Shown here in pieces: positions 1 to 10,324 of a stretch of DNA of 64,000 nucleotides. Each line of letters begins with the position of its first letter. Positions within the stretch are counted from its first letter, which is position 1. The notes under the pieces are model-generated. The model was not told where the DNA came from, did no database searches, and saw only the letters and a list, made by a program, of their open reading frames with translations. This DNA comes from Armigeres subalbatus. Lineage: Eukaryota > Arthropoda > Insecta > Diptera > Culicidae. Position numbers and translations under genes: made by a program. The DNA is taken from contig NC_085141.1 of NCBI RefSeq assembly GCF_024139115.2, forward strand, positions 429,244,338 to 429,308,337, read 5' to 3'.

Positions 1-1724
1 TAATTTTAATTTAATTTTAATTTAATTTTAATTTAATTTTAATTTAATTTTAATTTAATTTTAATTTAATTTTTAATTTAATTTTAATTTAATTTTAATT
101 TAATTTTAATTTAATTTTAATTTAATTTTAATTTAATTTTAATTTAATTTTAATTTAATTTTAATTTAATTTTAATTTAATTTTAATTTAATTTTAATTT
201 AATTTTAATTTAATTTTAATTTAATTTTAATTTAATTTTAATTTAATTTTAATTTAATTTTAATTTAATTTTAATTTAATTTTAATTTAATTTTAATTTA
301 ATTTTAATTTAATTTTAATTTAATTTTAATTTAATTTTAATTTAATTTTAATTTAATTTTAATTTAATTTTAATTTAATTTTAATTTAATTTTAATTTAA
401 TTTTAATTTAATTTTAATTTAATTTTAATTTAATTTTAATTTAATTTTAATTTAATTTTAATTTAATTTTAATTTAATTTTAATTTAATTTTAATTTAAT
501 TTTAATTTAATTTTAATTTAATTTTTATTTAATTTTAATTTAATTTTAATTTAATTTTAATTTAATTTTAATTTAATTTTAATTTAATTTTAATTTAATT
601 TTAATTTAATTTTAATTTAATTTAAATTTAATTTAAATTTAATTTAAATTTAATTTAAATTTAATTTTAATTTAATTTTAATTTAATTTTAATTTAATTT
701 TAATTTAATTTTAATTTAATTTTAATTTAATTTTAATTTAATTTTAATTTAATTTTAATTTAATTTTAATTTAATTTTAATTTAATTTTAATTTAATTTT
801 AATTTAATTTTAATTTAATTTTAATTTAATTTTAATTTAATTTTAATTTAATTTTAATTTAATTTTAATTTAATTTTAATTTAATTTTAATTTAATTTTA
901 ATTTAATTTTAATTTAATTTTAATTTAATTTTAATTTAATTTTAATTTAATTTTAATTTAATTTTAATTTAATTTTAATTTAATTTTAATTTAATTTTAA
1001 TTTAATTTTAATTTAATTTTAATTTAATTTTAATTTAATTTTAATTTAATTTTAATTTAATTTTAATTTAATTTTAATTTAATTTTAATTTAATTTTAAT
1101 TTAATTTTAATTTAATTTTAATTTAATTTTAATTTAATTTTAATTTAATTTTAATTTAATTTTAATTTAATTTTAATTTAATTTTAATTTAATTTTAATT
1201 TAATTTTAATTTAATTTTAATTTAATTTTAATTTAATTTTAATTTAATTTTAATTTAATTTTAATTTAATTTTAGTTTAATTTTAATTTAATTTTAATTT
1301 AATTTTAATTTAATTTTAATTTAATTTTAATTTAATTTTAATTTAATTTTAATTTAATTTTAATTTAATTTTAATTTAATTTTAATTTAATTTTAATTTA
1401 ATTTTAATTTAATTTTAATTTAATTTTAATTTAATTTTAATTTAATTTTAATTTAATTTTAATTTAATTTTAATTTAATTTTAATTTAATTTTAATTTAA
1501 TTTTAATTTAATTTTAATTTAATTTTAATTTAATTTTAATTTAATTTTAATTTATTTTAAATTAATTTTAATTTAATTTTAATTTAATTTTAATTTAATT
1601 TTAATTTAATTTTAATTTAATTTTAATTTAATTTTAATTTAATTTTAATTTAATTTTAATTTAATTTTAATTTAATTTTAATTTAATTTTAATTTAATTT
1701 TAATTTAATTTTAATTTAATTTTC
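1..1724. repeat. 11-bp A/T-only satellite (TTTTAATTTAA)n
   Basis: About 156 head-to-tail copies of an 11-bp unit made only of A and T. The array starts at base 1, so it continues outside the window. Units are nearly identical. Visible exceptions are a patch of about four TTTAAATTTAA units at 615-665, single changes near 523 and 1274 (the only G), and a disturbed unit near 1552. The array ends abruptly at 1724, where the 24-bp minisatellite begins. The 11-bp spacing of A/T tracts is close to one helical turn. Confidence 0.97.
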
Positions 1725-2499
1725 TAGAAGTTCTTTCGGAGATTCCTCCAGAAGTTCTTTGAGAGCTTCCACCAAAAATTCCTTAGGAGATTTCTCCAGT
1801 AGTCTCGAAGATTCCCCCAGGATTTTCTCTGGAGATTCCTACAGGATTTTTTTCAGAGATGCAACTAGGAGTTACTTCGGAGATTCCTCAAGGAATTCCT
1901 ACTGAGATTTCTTTAATAGTTGCTTCGAAGATTCATCCAAAAGTTCCTTTGAAGATTCCTTCAGCAGTTCCTTCGGAGACTCCTCCAGGAGTTGCTTCAA
2001 AGAATTCTTCTAGAGTTACCTTCGGAGATTCCTTCAGGAGTTCGTTCGGTGATTCCTCCAGGAGTTTCTTCACAGATTTCTCCAATAGTCCCTTTCGGAG
2101 ATTCCTTCAGGAGTTCCTTCGAAGATTTCTGCAATAGTTCCTTTAGAGATTCCTGCAGGAGTTTCTTTGGAGATTTAACTGGTATTCATTCGCAGTTCCT
2201 GCGAAGATTCTTGCACGAGTTTCTTCGGAGATTCCTCCAGGCATTCCTATAGATTTACATACTCCAGGAGTTACTTAGTAGATTTTCTAGAAGTTTTTCT
2301 GATATTCCTCCAGAAATTTTCTTGGGTGATTCCTCCAAAAGTTCCTTAGGAGATTCCTAGAAATATCCTAAATAACTTCTGGTGGGATCTCCGAATGAGC
2401 TCCTGGAGGAATTTTCGAATGAACTTCAAGAGGAATCTCCGGAAAAACTTCTGGATTAATCTTCGAAGGAACTCCTGTAGGAATCCCTGAAGTAATAAC
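1725..2499 (+). repeat. Degenerate 24-bp minisatellite, left block
   Basis: Diverged tandem copies of a unit close to GGAGATTCCTCC + AGGAGTTCCTTC (24 bp). The forward orientation runs to about 2360. From there the units read as the reverse complement, so the array flips orientation near 2360. Short ORFs rich in FGDSSRS- or GIPSEI-like residues are by-products of the repeat and are not genes. Confidence 0.9.
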
Positions 2500-2697
2500 T
2501 GGTGCCAACTTGGAAAACCTATGCCTTGCGTGCAAAAGTGTTAGATTTTCTAATCCGGAGATGGCAAGTTCGATTCTTGTTTCTGTCTAGTATGTTTCCG
2601 GTTGGGAAACATTCTCGACTTCCACATAAGATACATACTCATGCAATGGTGGGCAATGAAAGCATTCAATTAATAACTGAGCCATAGAAGTAGAAGA
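2500..2697 (+). mobile_element. tRNA-derived SINE-like copy inside the minisatellite
   Basis: This non-repetitive insert carries AATCCGGAGATGG followed by a B-box-like AAGTTCGATTCTTG, and ends in TTCAATTAATAACTGAG. The same three blocks in the same order occur at 27350-27490, so these are two copies of one dispersed family. The B-box-like sequence suggests tRNA ancestry. Ends were inferred from where the 24-bp repeat stops and resumes. Confidence 0.6.
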
Positions 2698-4000
2698 ACT
2701 TGTGCAACTCCAAAAGTAACACCTGGAGGGACTTTCGAAGGAACTCTCGGAGAAATCTCCGAAGAAACTCCTGCTGAATCTCCGAAAGAACTCCTGCAGG
2801 AATCTTCCAAAGTAACTCCTGGAGGAACCTCCGAAGAAAGTTATGCAGGAATCTCCCAAGGAACTCCTGGATGCATCTACGAAAGAATTCTCGAAGAAAT
2901 CTCCAGAGGAAATCCTGAAGGATTCGCTGGAGAGCTCTCAGAAGGGTTCCCTCGAGGTATCTCAGAAGAATTTCCTGGAAAAATCTTCCAGGAATTCCTG
3001 GAGGAATCACCGAAGGAACTCCTAGAGAAATATACCAAGGAACTCTTTAAGAAATCTCAATAGGGATTTCTGTGGGAATCTTCGAAGGAATTCCCTAATG
3101 CAGCTCCGAAAGAATCCTTGAAGCAATCTGAGAAGGAACTCCTGAAGGATTTTTTCCTCAGAAAGATTTCCTGGAATTCATGGAGAAATCTCCGAAGAAA
3201 CTCCTGCGGGAATCTCCGAGGGAACTCCTAGAGGGATCTATTCAGGAATTCCTAGAAGAATATCTCAATTCTTGGACGAATCTTCGATGGAATTTCTAAA
3301 AGATTTTCTTCCTCAGAAGGAATCTCCCAAGATTGCCAGGATGCAGCTCCGAAAAAAATCTTGGAGGAATCGTCGAAAAGACTCCTGAAGGATTTTCTTC
3401 CTCAGAAGAAAATCTCAGAAATCTCAGAAGTATTTCCTAGAAAAATCTTCCAGGAATTCCTGGAGAAATCTCCGAAGGAACTCTTACAGGAATCTCGGAA
3501 GGAAATCGTGTTAGAATTTCCGAAGGAACTCCTGGAGAAATCTCCAATGAAACTTCTGGAGGAATCTCCGGAAGAACTCCTGGAGAAATCTCCGAAGAAA
3601 CTCCCGAACTTACGGAGGAATTTCCGAAGGAACTCCAGTAGGCATCTCCGAAAGAACTCATCGAGGAATCTTCGAAGGAATTCTGAATGAATCTCCGAAC
3701 AAACTCCTGGAAAAGTCACTGAACGAATTCTTGTAGGGATCTCCAAAAGTACTTCCCGAGAAATCTTTGAAGCAACTCTTGGAATCACAGAAAGAATTCC
3801 AAAAGAAATCGTAGAAGGAATTCCTTGAAAAATCTCCGAGGAATATCCTGCATTTATCTCCGAAAGAACTCCTGCAGGAATCTTCGAAGGAGTTCCTGGA
3901 AGCATCTCCGACAGAATTCTTGGAGAAATCTATGAAGGATTTCCTAAAGGAACCTCAGAAGGGTTTCTTGTATGTAACTCAGAAGGATTTCTTAGTAGTC
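2698..4000 (-). repeat. Degenerate 24-bp minisatellite, right block (inverted)
   Basis: Tandem units read GGAACTCCTGGAGGAATCTC + CGAA, the reverse complement of the left block. Copies are strongly diverged and some carry the insert CTTCCTCAGAAG. ORFs such as 3361-3690 (+) and 3402-3905 (-) are stop-poor because of the unit sequence and are rejected as genes. Confidence 0.88.
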
Positions 4001-5021
4001 TCACTCCCGTATTAAACTGGGCATCACTAGTTACAGTCCCCAGAGCAAACAGCTGGATCTATATTGCGGTCCCCGGCTGGGCCAGTCAGTGGAAACACTC
4101 AGCTGGAGACATAAACCTCCACCACCACCGTAAGTCATCACCGAACAACCGAAGAAAGCGCAGGGCTTCCAATCTTCGCACTCGTACTATCAGAAAGCTG
4201 GCACGCTAGACGCCAACCGACGCATGTCAGCCGGAACCGGTGTTACCATGTCGCAATCATATCAAAGGTTTTCACGAAGCGGTTTCGATCAACACCTGCT
4301 TCTACTCGGATACGCAGACTACCAATCACTCGGGAGACACGCCTAACATCCGACCTTATGCAAGCAGCTCCAAACGCCGGCGACACACTTGACCGTTGCG
4401 GACATTAGAAACCTCCACCGCATTCATGCAGTCCGAAGTACGGTTCATCGCCACTGGATCCCTCCAAAACCCTCCCGTCCGGTGTTAAGATTAGTTCAGA
4501 CTGCAGTACGAAAACGACGAAAATCTTTTCAGCTCTCAAGTATGGATCCTCGGGATTTTCGCCATCGTTTAATCGGCAGTGCATTAATCTTTGCCTCGGC
4601 TGAATATCGAGCTTGGTTGCGACGAGCACCCAGCATTTCTGCTACGAACAAAAGCGAGCATCTTGGCATCCCAAATCAGCAGCGGACCATTGGCTCTCTT
4701 GTTCCGCCGAAAACATCTACAGCAGCCGGTTGCTCACTGGACCAGATTGTGCCGCATGTCTTCACTGCCGGCACGGTCTATGTCCGATCTGCCGGCACGG
4801 TCTATGATCCGAGATGTACTGCTCACTACTTCCCAGCTGCGTCCCAGCGGCAATCCGTGGAGAGCCTGCTTACTGCCCGCCTCGCTGCCCATAAGCTGCA
4901 CCCGGATCGGATCTTGGCTTCGGCACGGCTGTTCTGGCGAAAATTCCTAAAGATGCAGGCGTTCCGTATTACTTATTTGGCACAATAAATAATTTCCCAC
5001 GATCTATCTTTATTAATAAAG
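4001..5021. other. Unassigned unique sequence, GC-richer than its surroundings
   Basis: No recognised gene. A 199-codon reading frame at 4389-4988 (+) has overlapping ORFs in other frames, no recognisable domain and low-quality composition, so it is not called. The segment contains a short tandem duplication of CTGCCGGCACGGTCTATG at about 4765-4807. Confidence 0.5.
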
Positions 5022-5130
5022 TATTTACATCTAACTGTCATTTGAGGCAGTTATGTAATTATATACTTTCTCTAGTAAATATGTATATAATTTACATAAT
5101 TCTGCCTTGAATGACAGCTGGATGTAAATA
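5022..5130. mobile_element. Small MITE with ~45-bp terminal inverted repeats
   Basis: The left end TATTTACATCTAACTGTCAT and the right end are near-perfect reverse complements over about 45 bp (shared core CTGTCATT..AGGCAG..ATGTAA..TTATATA), with a spacer of about 15 bp. No ORF. The superfamily cannot be told because target duplications are unclear. Confidence 0.8.
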
Positions 5131-5131
5131 A

Positions 5132-5390
5132 CCCAGCATGAAAATCCCTTTTGGAACGAACCTAACCGCTACCTAACAGCCCAAAGCGAAACATATCTAA
5201 CGTTTCCCTAACGTGAGAATAACAGGTTAGATGAAATTATGCACCAAACATGAACATACCTAACAAAAATGTGTCATTCTAGCGTAACTTTAGCCTCACT
5301 TTACCCTAACTGTTAGTGAGAATGTTAGTGTAACTATCTAACAGGATAGATGCACATTATGCTCAAGTTAGAGTAACCTTCCTTGCTGGG
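5132..5390. mobile_element. Possible MITE with CCCAGCA/TGCTGGG ends
   Basis: The segment between the flanking MITEs starts with CCCAGCA and ends with TGCTGGG. It is packed with CTAAC/GTTAG motifs in both orientations. No ORF. The short inverted termini are the only structural evidence. Confidence 0.4.
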
Positions 5391-5476
5391 ATGCGGGGTC
5401 AACCACACGCTTAGATCAATTTACCTATATATGGGTAGTTCAATCACCCATATTTAGGTAATGTTTAATTTACCTA

Positions 5477-5738
5477 TACAGTCAACTTTCGCTCGTTGGG
5501 CTAAACTCGTAGCCCATCTAGTGAAAGACTTTCGTTGGTTGGGCTGAGATTTCATCTGTAAAATCAGCGATTACAATAGAAATTCAGAGCTGCCAACTGC
5601 GAAAAAGAAAAAAAAACTGCCGTTGATGTCGTAATTTGACGTCCACCTTCGTTTTAAGTGGGCTGCAGCCCAACTAACGGGCGCCCAACTAAATCGTAGC
5701 CCATCTAAAGATAGCCCAACGAGTGAAATTTGACTGTA
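5477..5738. mobile_element. TA-flanked MITE, Tc1/mariner (pogo/Tigger)-like
   Basis: Terminal inverted repeats start CAGTCAACTTTCGCTCGTTG and end in CAACGAGTGAAATTTGACTG, flanked by TA on each side. The interior repeats GGGCT/AGCCC motifs. It is inserted inside the palindrome-rich element. A relative with CAGCAACCGTTCGCTAACTG termini occurs at 26074-26347. Confidence 0.8.
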
Positions 5739-6046
5739 TTATGGGTGAAATGTACGGAGTTTATCAGTTAATTTCACTCATATTGTTGATAAAGTGGTTT
5801 TACCAATATATGGGTAAAAATATTTACCCATATTTGGGTGAAAAAAAATTAGTGTTCGCGTTTTTGTTTTCATAAAACTAAATAAAATATGCAAAATAAA
5901 TAACATGTCCAGAATGAGTTTATTTCGTTCGTCTGGCTGAACCGGCTGAACATTATGACGGTGAGTAAATACAGACTTATTAAATAATGGCTATCTGCAT
6001 TTGCATTTATCTGATTCTGCATTTTGTTGTTTAAAAGGTACTGAGG

Positions 6047-6327
6047 ATGAGAAGTCACAAGAGGCTCGGACCAAGCTGTACCTCCCGGGAACCAATTGAG
6101 TATCTGGAGTATCTGCAACTGCACCCGTTGCATAAACAGGTAAGCCAATTGGTTATCCATGCTTCTCTCACAGTAACACCGTAACAAATGTACTATTCCG
6201 TCTCCTCTTCCAGCCGCGGAAACGGACACCTTCGACAACATCGCAAATAAATCCTGCCGGATCTCCCGCTCCGACAATGAGACACCTGCCTAGATGCATT
6301 CCAAACCTTTTGCGGTCTACTCTATAG
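6047..6327 (+). CDS. Putative spliced small ORF (68 aa), unknown function
   Basis: An ATG at 6047 opens 31 codons to a consensus donor (CAG|GTAAGC, exon end 6139). A pyrimidine-rich acceptor (CTTCCAG, exon start 6214) continues in frame for 37 codons to TAG at 6325. Further donor/acceptor-like pairs lie upstream (about 5960/6036) and downstream (GAG|GTAAGT near 6672; TTTTAACAG near 6862), followed by an AATAAA near 7057. The product is basic and rich in Pro and Arg with no recognised domain. It lies inside a putative non-autonomous element, so it may be a relic or a noncoding transcript. The call rests only on splice-site fit. Confidence 0.22.
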
Positions 6328-7245
6328 CTGATCATAAACGATACATCCTGCATCACCATGGTCATCATCTGCAGAAGGAATACGGGAAGAAGGTGGGCCA
6401 TTTTTTTGTTGTTCCAAGCCAGCGTGCAGTGGGGATATAGCGCGCAGTCGGAACCGCAGATATAACTTTGTCGGTGATATAATCGCAGCCGATGTGCTCC
6501 TCAGTGAAGTCGTGCAGTGGACAACTCACAGTGCCACCATCTAACAGACCTTTAGCCCTCGTGCCTTCAACATAGTGGAATGCGAATATTAGCCTATAAC
6601 CTTCGAATCAGTATCGTTGTACCGATACCCTCCAATCAGTATTCAACCCCCGGACACACCAAGTATCGTTGAGGTAAGTTTCGGTTAATTATTCTCAATG
6701 GAAAACAGGAAGCTTTTACACAATTTGTTTTGAATTATTCTTACTCCGGTAGTAGTAACATTAATCGTAAAAAATATTCGCTATAAGTATAGAAGATTCC
6801 GGATACCAAATGAGTATTTGAACTCTATTTTTACAATGTCTTATTTCCTTTCACTTTTAACAGGAACTACCGACACCCGAGATTAAACACGTTATCCATG
6901 TACAAGCAGCAAACCTGAGTTTCCGGAAGCACTCCAACCACGGTGTATTTTCCGGCTCCTGCTGTTATATGAGCGACCTTATGTTGGTGCAGACTCTCAG
7001 GCGCAGACCATCTATTATTGTATTATATTTATTTTGTTTTAAATTATTATATTATAATAAAATGACAGATATTATGATTATTTTAAAAAAATGTATTTAT
7101 TAGAAAAAGTAAGAATTGTTTCAAACAAAATAAAATCACCCAAATTTGGGTAAAGTTTACCAATAAATCATCTCCATTCAACTACCTATATATGGGTAAA
7201 CTCAGTTTACTCATATATAGGTAATGACCATTTCACCCATATCTA

Positions 7246-7493
7246 CACTACTAAAAAGCCACACATATTTATTGGCAAAATCCATAGATTTAACTTATGA
7301 TGTATATCAGCACACATAACCATTCTCCACGCGAACTACTAATAAAATATATATCTAAATAAACTTTATATGTGGTCCCGAATAAGCAATAATTTAATTT
7401 ATGTGTGGTTCTATATTGATTATATTAGGGTGAAGCTATTGCAAAAATTTATAACGGCGACACATATATGTTATATAGATATTTTTGGCAGTG
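7246..7493. mobile_element. TA-flanked MITE with CACTACTAAAAA / TTTTTGGCAGTG ends
   Basis: The left terminus CACTACTAAAAAGCCACACA and the right terminus (reverse complement CACTGCCAAAAA, then CACATA-like blocks) form an imperfect inverted repeat with TA on both sides. The interior is AT-rich and non-coding. Confidence 0.55.
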
Positions 7494-7584
7494 TAGGTAT
7501 GTGCACTTTTGAGGATTTTAGGTACAGTTCACCCATATTTGGGTGAACTGAACTAAGCGTGCAGGCGAATAGTCAGTTAAGCTA

Positions 7585-7715
7585 TCAGTACACTGTTTGT
7601 CATAATGACAAATATTTGTCAAGTCAGCCTGATATCCATGTCGATTTCTGGTCAGTCTGATAGATATCCGGATAAACTTGACAAATATTTGTCATCATGA
7701 CAAACAGTGTACTGA
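7585..7715. mobile_element. 131-bp MITE with ~38-bp inverted ends
   Basis: TCAGTACACTGTTTGTCAT at the left is mirrored by ATGACAAACAGTGTACTGA at the right. The inverted repeat continues through TGACAAATATTTGTCAAG, leaving a centre of about 50 bp. Non-coding. Confidence 0.85.
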
Positions 7716-7845
7716 GGGCTTTAGTATGACTTTTAACCTATTTAGTATAAATTTATTTCTGAGTGTACTATTTCCAACTGGATCAAACGAGCCGGTGACA
7801 AGCGCGGTGTCATCATCATCAATAGACATAGACCGCTGTCATCAT

Positions 7846-8867
7846 TGAAACGCAGTATGAAAAAATTATAGCCCGGGACATCCTGGCTACGATCTGGCGA
7901 TGGGCTTAACAATAGGATGTCAATAGGCTGGGATCAAACGATACGAGGAGGATGGATTTTTCTCAAGAAGTAAATATGAGCGGGATTGTACAAAATTCAC
8001 TTCCGAAAAGAGACAATGGTTGGTAGATATGTATTTGAGAAATCCAACAACATATCTCCATGAATCGAAAAATTATTTTCAACAGGAATTCCATGTAAGG
8101 ATTTCGGTTCCATCTATTTGGCGCATTCTAAGCCAAGCTGGACTAACTTTAAAATATCTCGAAAGGAGAGCTATTCAGATTAAGGAGGGGGACATAATCA
8201 GATTTTTTAACGAAGTTTCAAGCATTCGTTGGGACTATTCCAACTTAATGTTCTTGGACGAAGTTAGTTTCGACAACCGTTCAATGCTGCGATCTAAAGG
8301 ATACGGGGTCCGCGGTAAACGATTAGTTTTTCGAGGTGAGTTTGTGAGAAAACCACGTATTTCCCTATTATGCTTTATTGGTCAGCATGGTATGATAGAT
8401 TGTTACTCGACTAGTGGAACATTTACTCGATCTATATTCTTTGAGTGTTGTAAACGTTTGGCTTTAGAAACGAATCAGATAAATCGCTACCCTGGATCAC
8501 ATTCGATTTGGATTATGGACGGGGCCAAAATACATTGCTGTGAGAACATAATTAACTACCTCAGATCTCTCGGAGTATATCCTTTGTTTTTGCCGGCATA
8601 TTGTCCATTTTTTAATCCGATAGAAATAGTTTTTGGATTATGCAAATGGTGAACTCAAGTAGTTTATATTGAAGGTGAAAAAAAGCCATTAAACTAGTGA
8701 TTGCCTAACTCATGAGTAGTTTCAAGGACTACAATATATCTACTCTCTTCAGAAAATGTAGATATCTGAGGAATGGAAAGTTTGAACCTTCGGCAGCCAA
8801 AAGTATTGAAAAGTTCGACATTGCAGATTTTGAATTGGATGATGAGAAAGGTCAAATGTTTGTGTAA
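7846..8867 (+). pseudogene. DD34E IS630/Tc1-mariner-type transposase, decayed
   Basis: The largest frame runs from about 7927 to a premature stop at 8652. It contains a winged-helix-like N-terminus (GFFSRSKYERD..EKRQWLVDMYL) and a DDE endonuclease domain: first Asp in FLDEVSFDNR, second Asp in WIMDGAKIH, and Glu in YCPFFNPIE. There are 34 residues between the second Asp and the Glu. Just past the stop, another frame (8721-8867) encodes FRKCRYLRNGKFEPSAA, the usual C-terminal block of this family, so a frameshift or deletion separates the two parts. The first helix-turn-helix is recognisable near 7846-7910 (ARDILATIWRWA) but is followed by stops. It would be a nuclear cut-and-paste transposase if intact. 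It converges with the ORF at 9004-10063. Confidence 0.85.
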
Positions 8868-9003
8868 TAGAAGTTGAATATTAAAAAACATCCGTTTTGA
8901 AAGAAATATACAATAAAAAACGTTTAAACCAATGTTTTATTGATTTTCAGACAAAGAAAAAGTACATAATTATGTATTAAAAAATCATAAGACGAATTAC
9001 AGT

Positions 9004-10063
9004 TCCATCTTTTACATTAAGTTACTCATGATCTACATCTGGCATATCGGTTACTTTAGCGGCAATACCTTCGCTAAATTCACAATTTGATACAGCCACT
9101 GAAGCCTCCATTGCATCGAGAAATGATTCCCCCAATCACTCTCGCTGTTCCAGTGAATCGATACGCATCTTGAGATGTGCCATTTTAAGGCATAGTTCCT
9201 TTTGAACTGTTTCTACAGCCAAGAATGCCTCCTTAGCAGCTGCAATTTCCTCCCCAAATGTTGCATTGACATTATGAGCGATGACCAATCCACGTTTGAT
9301 ATGCTGGATTCTTGCGCCGTCTTTTGCTTTGAAGAGGTGTTGCAGATGTTTTCATGGACCCTTGTGAATGAGCAGGTGACGATAATATTGCTGATGCCCA
9401 CATCGTCCAAACGATTTCATGCGCATCCCATCGATCCCCATGCTCCCTGCGTAGATCGCGAGATAACTCAACCACAATCTGCGTTGATGCTGCACCAGAT
9501 TTGTCACGATTTGAGGGATCAATCAAATGTTGTTTGACAGTGGTGAAGATTTTTCTCGAGCTTACTGATAGCGAGTACACATGAAGTAAAACATGGATTT
9601 CCTTGTCCCTCCAGCTGTGCAGCAAATTGGTTGTTATCTTGTCGAGCATAGTGTACTTCCTGTTTTGCTTCTCATAAAAAATCGCAAATTTGTTGAAATC
9701 GCTTTCCTCCGGTTCCTCCTTATCTGACCACTTCGGAACAGTACTTCCATCTTCTTGCTGGTGAAACACAACTTCGCGAAGCAAATGAGATTTGGCCAAA
9801 ATCCAAACTTTGCGCAGGAAGTCGTTTACGGACTTTGCTTGTACGTCCCAGTGGGCAATGTGAGCTCCGGATGATTGCCCCTTAAACTGTCGAACGAATG
9901 CCAACAAGCGACATCTGTATAGGCACGATGTAGTTTCCTGTATCTGCTCCTCTTCCAAGCCATTCTCATCCTCAATAAAACTGAGATCAGCGTCTTCATC
10001 CAACATTTCGATGTTTTCGAAATGGAATTCTTCATTGAAATCGTCATCTGTGAAGCTGTCCAT
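9004..10063 (-). pseudogene. Unknown ORF convergent to the DD34E transposase, frameshifted
   Basis: The main frame starts at ATG 10063 and runs 263 codons to 9272. It has an acidic N-terminus (DDDFNEEFHFENIEMLDED), then a region of about 150 residues with two Trp-containing segments. Toward the end the frame degenerates. A different frame from about 9270 to 9045 encodes an Ala/Glu-rich, probably coiled-coil stretch (FGEEIAAAKEAFLAVETVQ, then after one stop SFLDAMEASVAVSNCEFSE). This suggests one longer protein with a frameshift near 9275 and a nonsense codon. No domain was recognised. The tail-to-tail placement against the transposase is what would be expected of an accessory gene of the same transposon, but an independent gene is equally possible. 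A gypsy element sits about 45 bp upstream of its start. Confidence 0.5.
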
Positions 10064-10108
10064 TTCTTCCGTGGGCTATTTCAATGCGAGCTCCCTGAGA
10101 AAACATAT

Positions 10109-10306
10109 TGTTTGTTATAGTTAAAAGTCCGGTTTAGCGTTTAATATCATTAACTTTATTCAAAACATATCTGAACACACCGGTAACTAAAACGATAATG
10201 ATGGCGGATGTATCGATGCTGTTCATTCGATCGCATAGCGGAAACGCTACAAAGGGTTCACCAATAGCACGGCGGGAAACACAACGAGGGGTTGGTCAAT
10301 ACCACA
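10109..10306 (-). repeat. 3' LTR of the gypsy element
   Basis: 198 bp, the same sequence as 14826-15023. It is preceded on the minus strand by the purine tract at 10307-10320. Confidence 0.93.
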
Positions 10307-10320
10307 ACTCCCTTTTCTTC
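10307..10320 (-). promoter_or_regulatory. Polypurine tract
   Basis: The minus strand reads GAAGAAAAGGGAGT immediately before the 3' LTR, the expected position and composition for plus-strand priming. Confidence 0.75.
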
Positions 10321-10324
10321 AAAT

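Larger units (their letters stand above)
5421..7240. mobile_element. Composite element with repeated ACCCATATNTGGGT palindromes
   Basis: Degenerate palindromes of the type ACCCATATTTGGGT or ACCTATATATGGGT cluster at both ends: 5436-5466 and 5776-5843 on the left, 7136-7240 on the right. A further copy lies outside at 7529-7546. Such clusters resemble subterminal transposase-binding sites. The interior holds a nested TA-flanked MITE (5477-5738) and a stretch with credible splice signals (5960-6900). No transposase was found, so this would be non-autonomous. The boundaries are approximate. Confidence 0.45.

Noticed and set aside
1859..3905. Short ORFs rich in FGDSSRS or FLRRFLQE residues
   Set aside because: Direct translations of the 24-bp minisatellite in several frames.
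4389..4988. 199-codon ORF
   Set aside because: No domain, competing ORFs in other frames, no splice or promoter context; kept only as unassigned sequence.
5870..6401. Two minus-strand ORFs
   Set aside because: Overlapping frames without domain; the plus strand has better splice structure in the same place.
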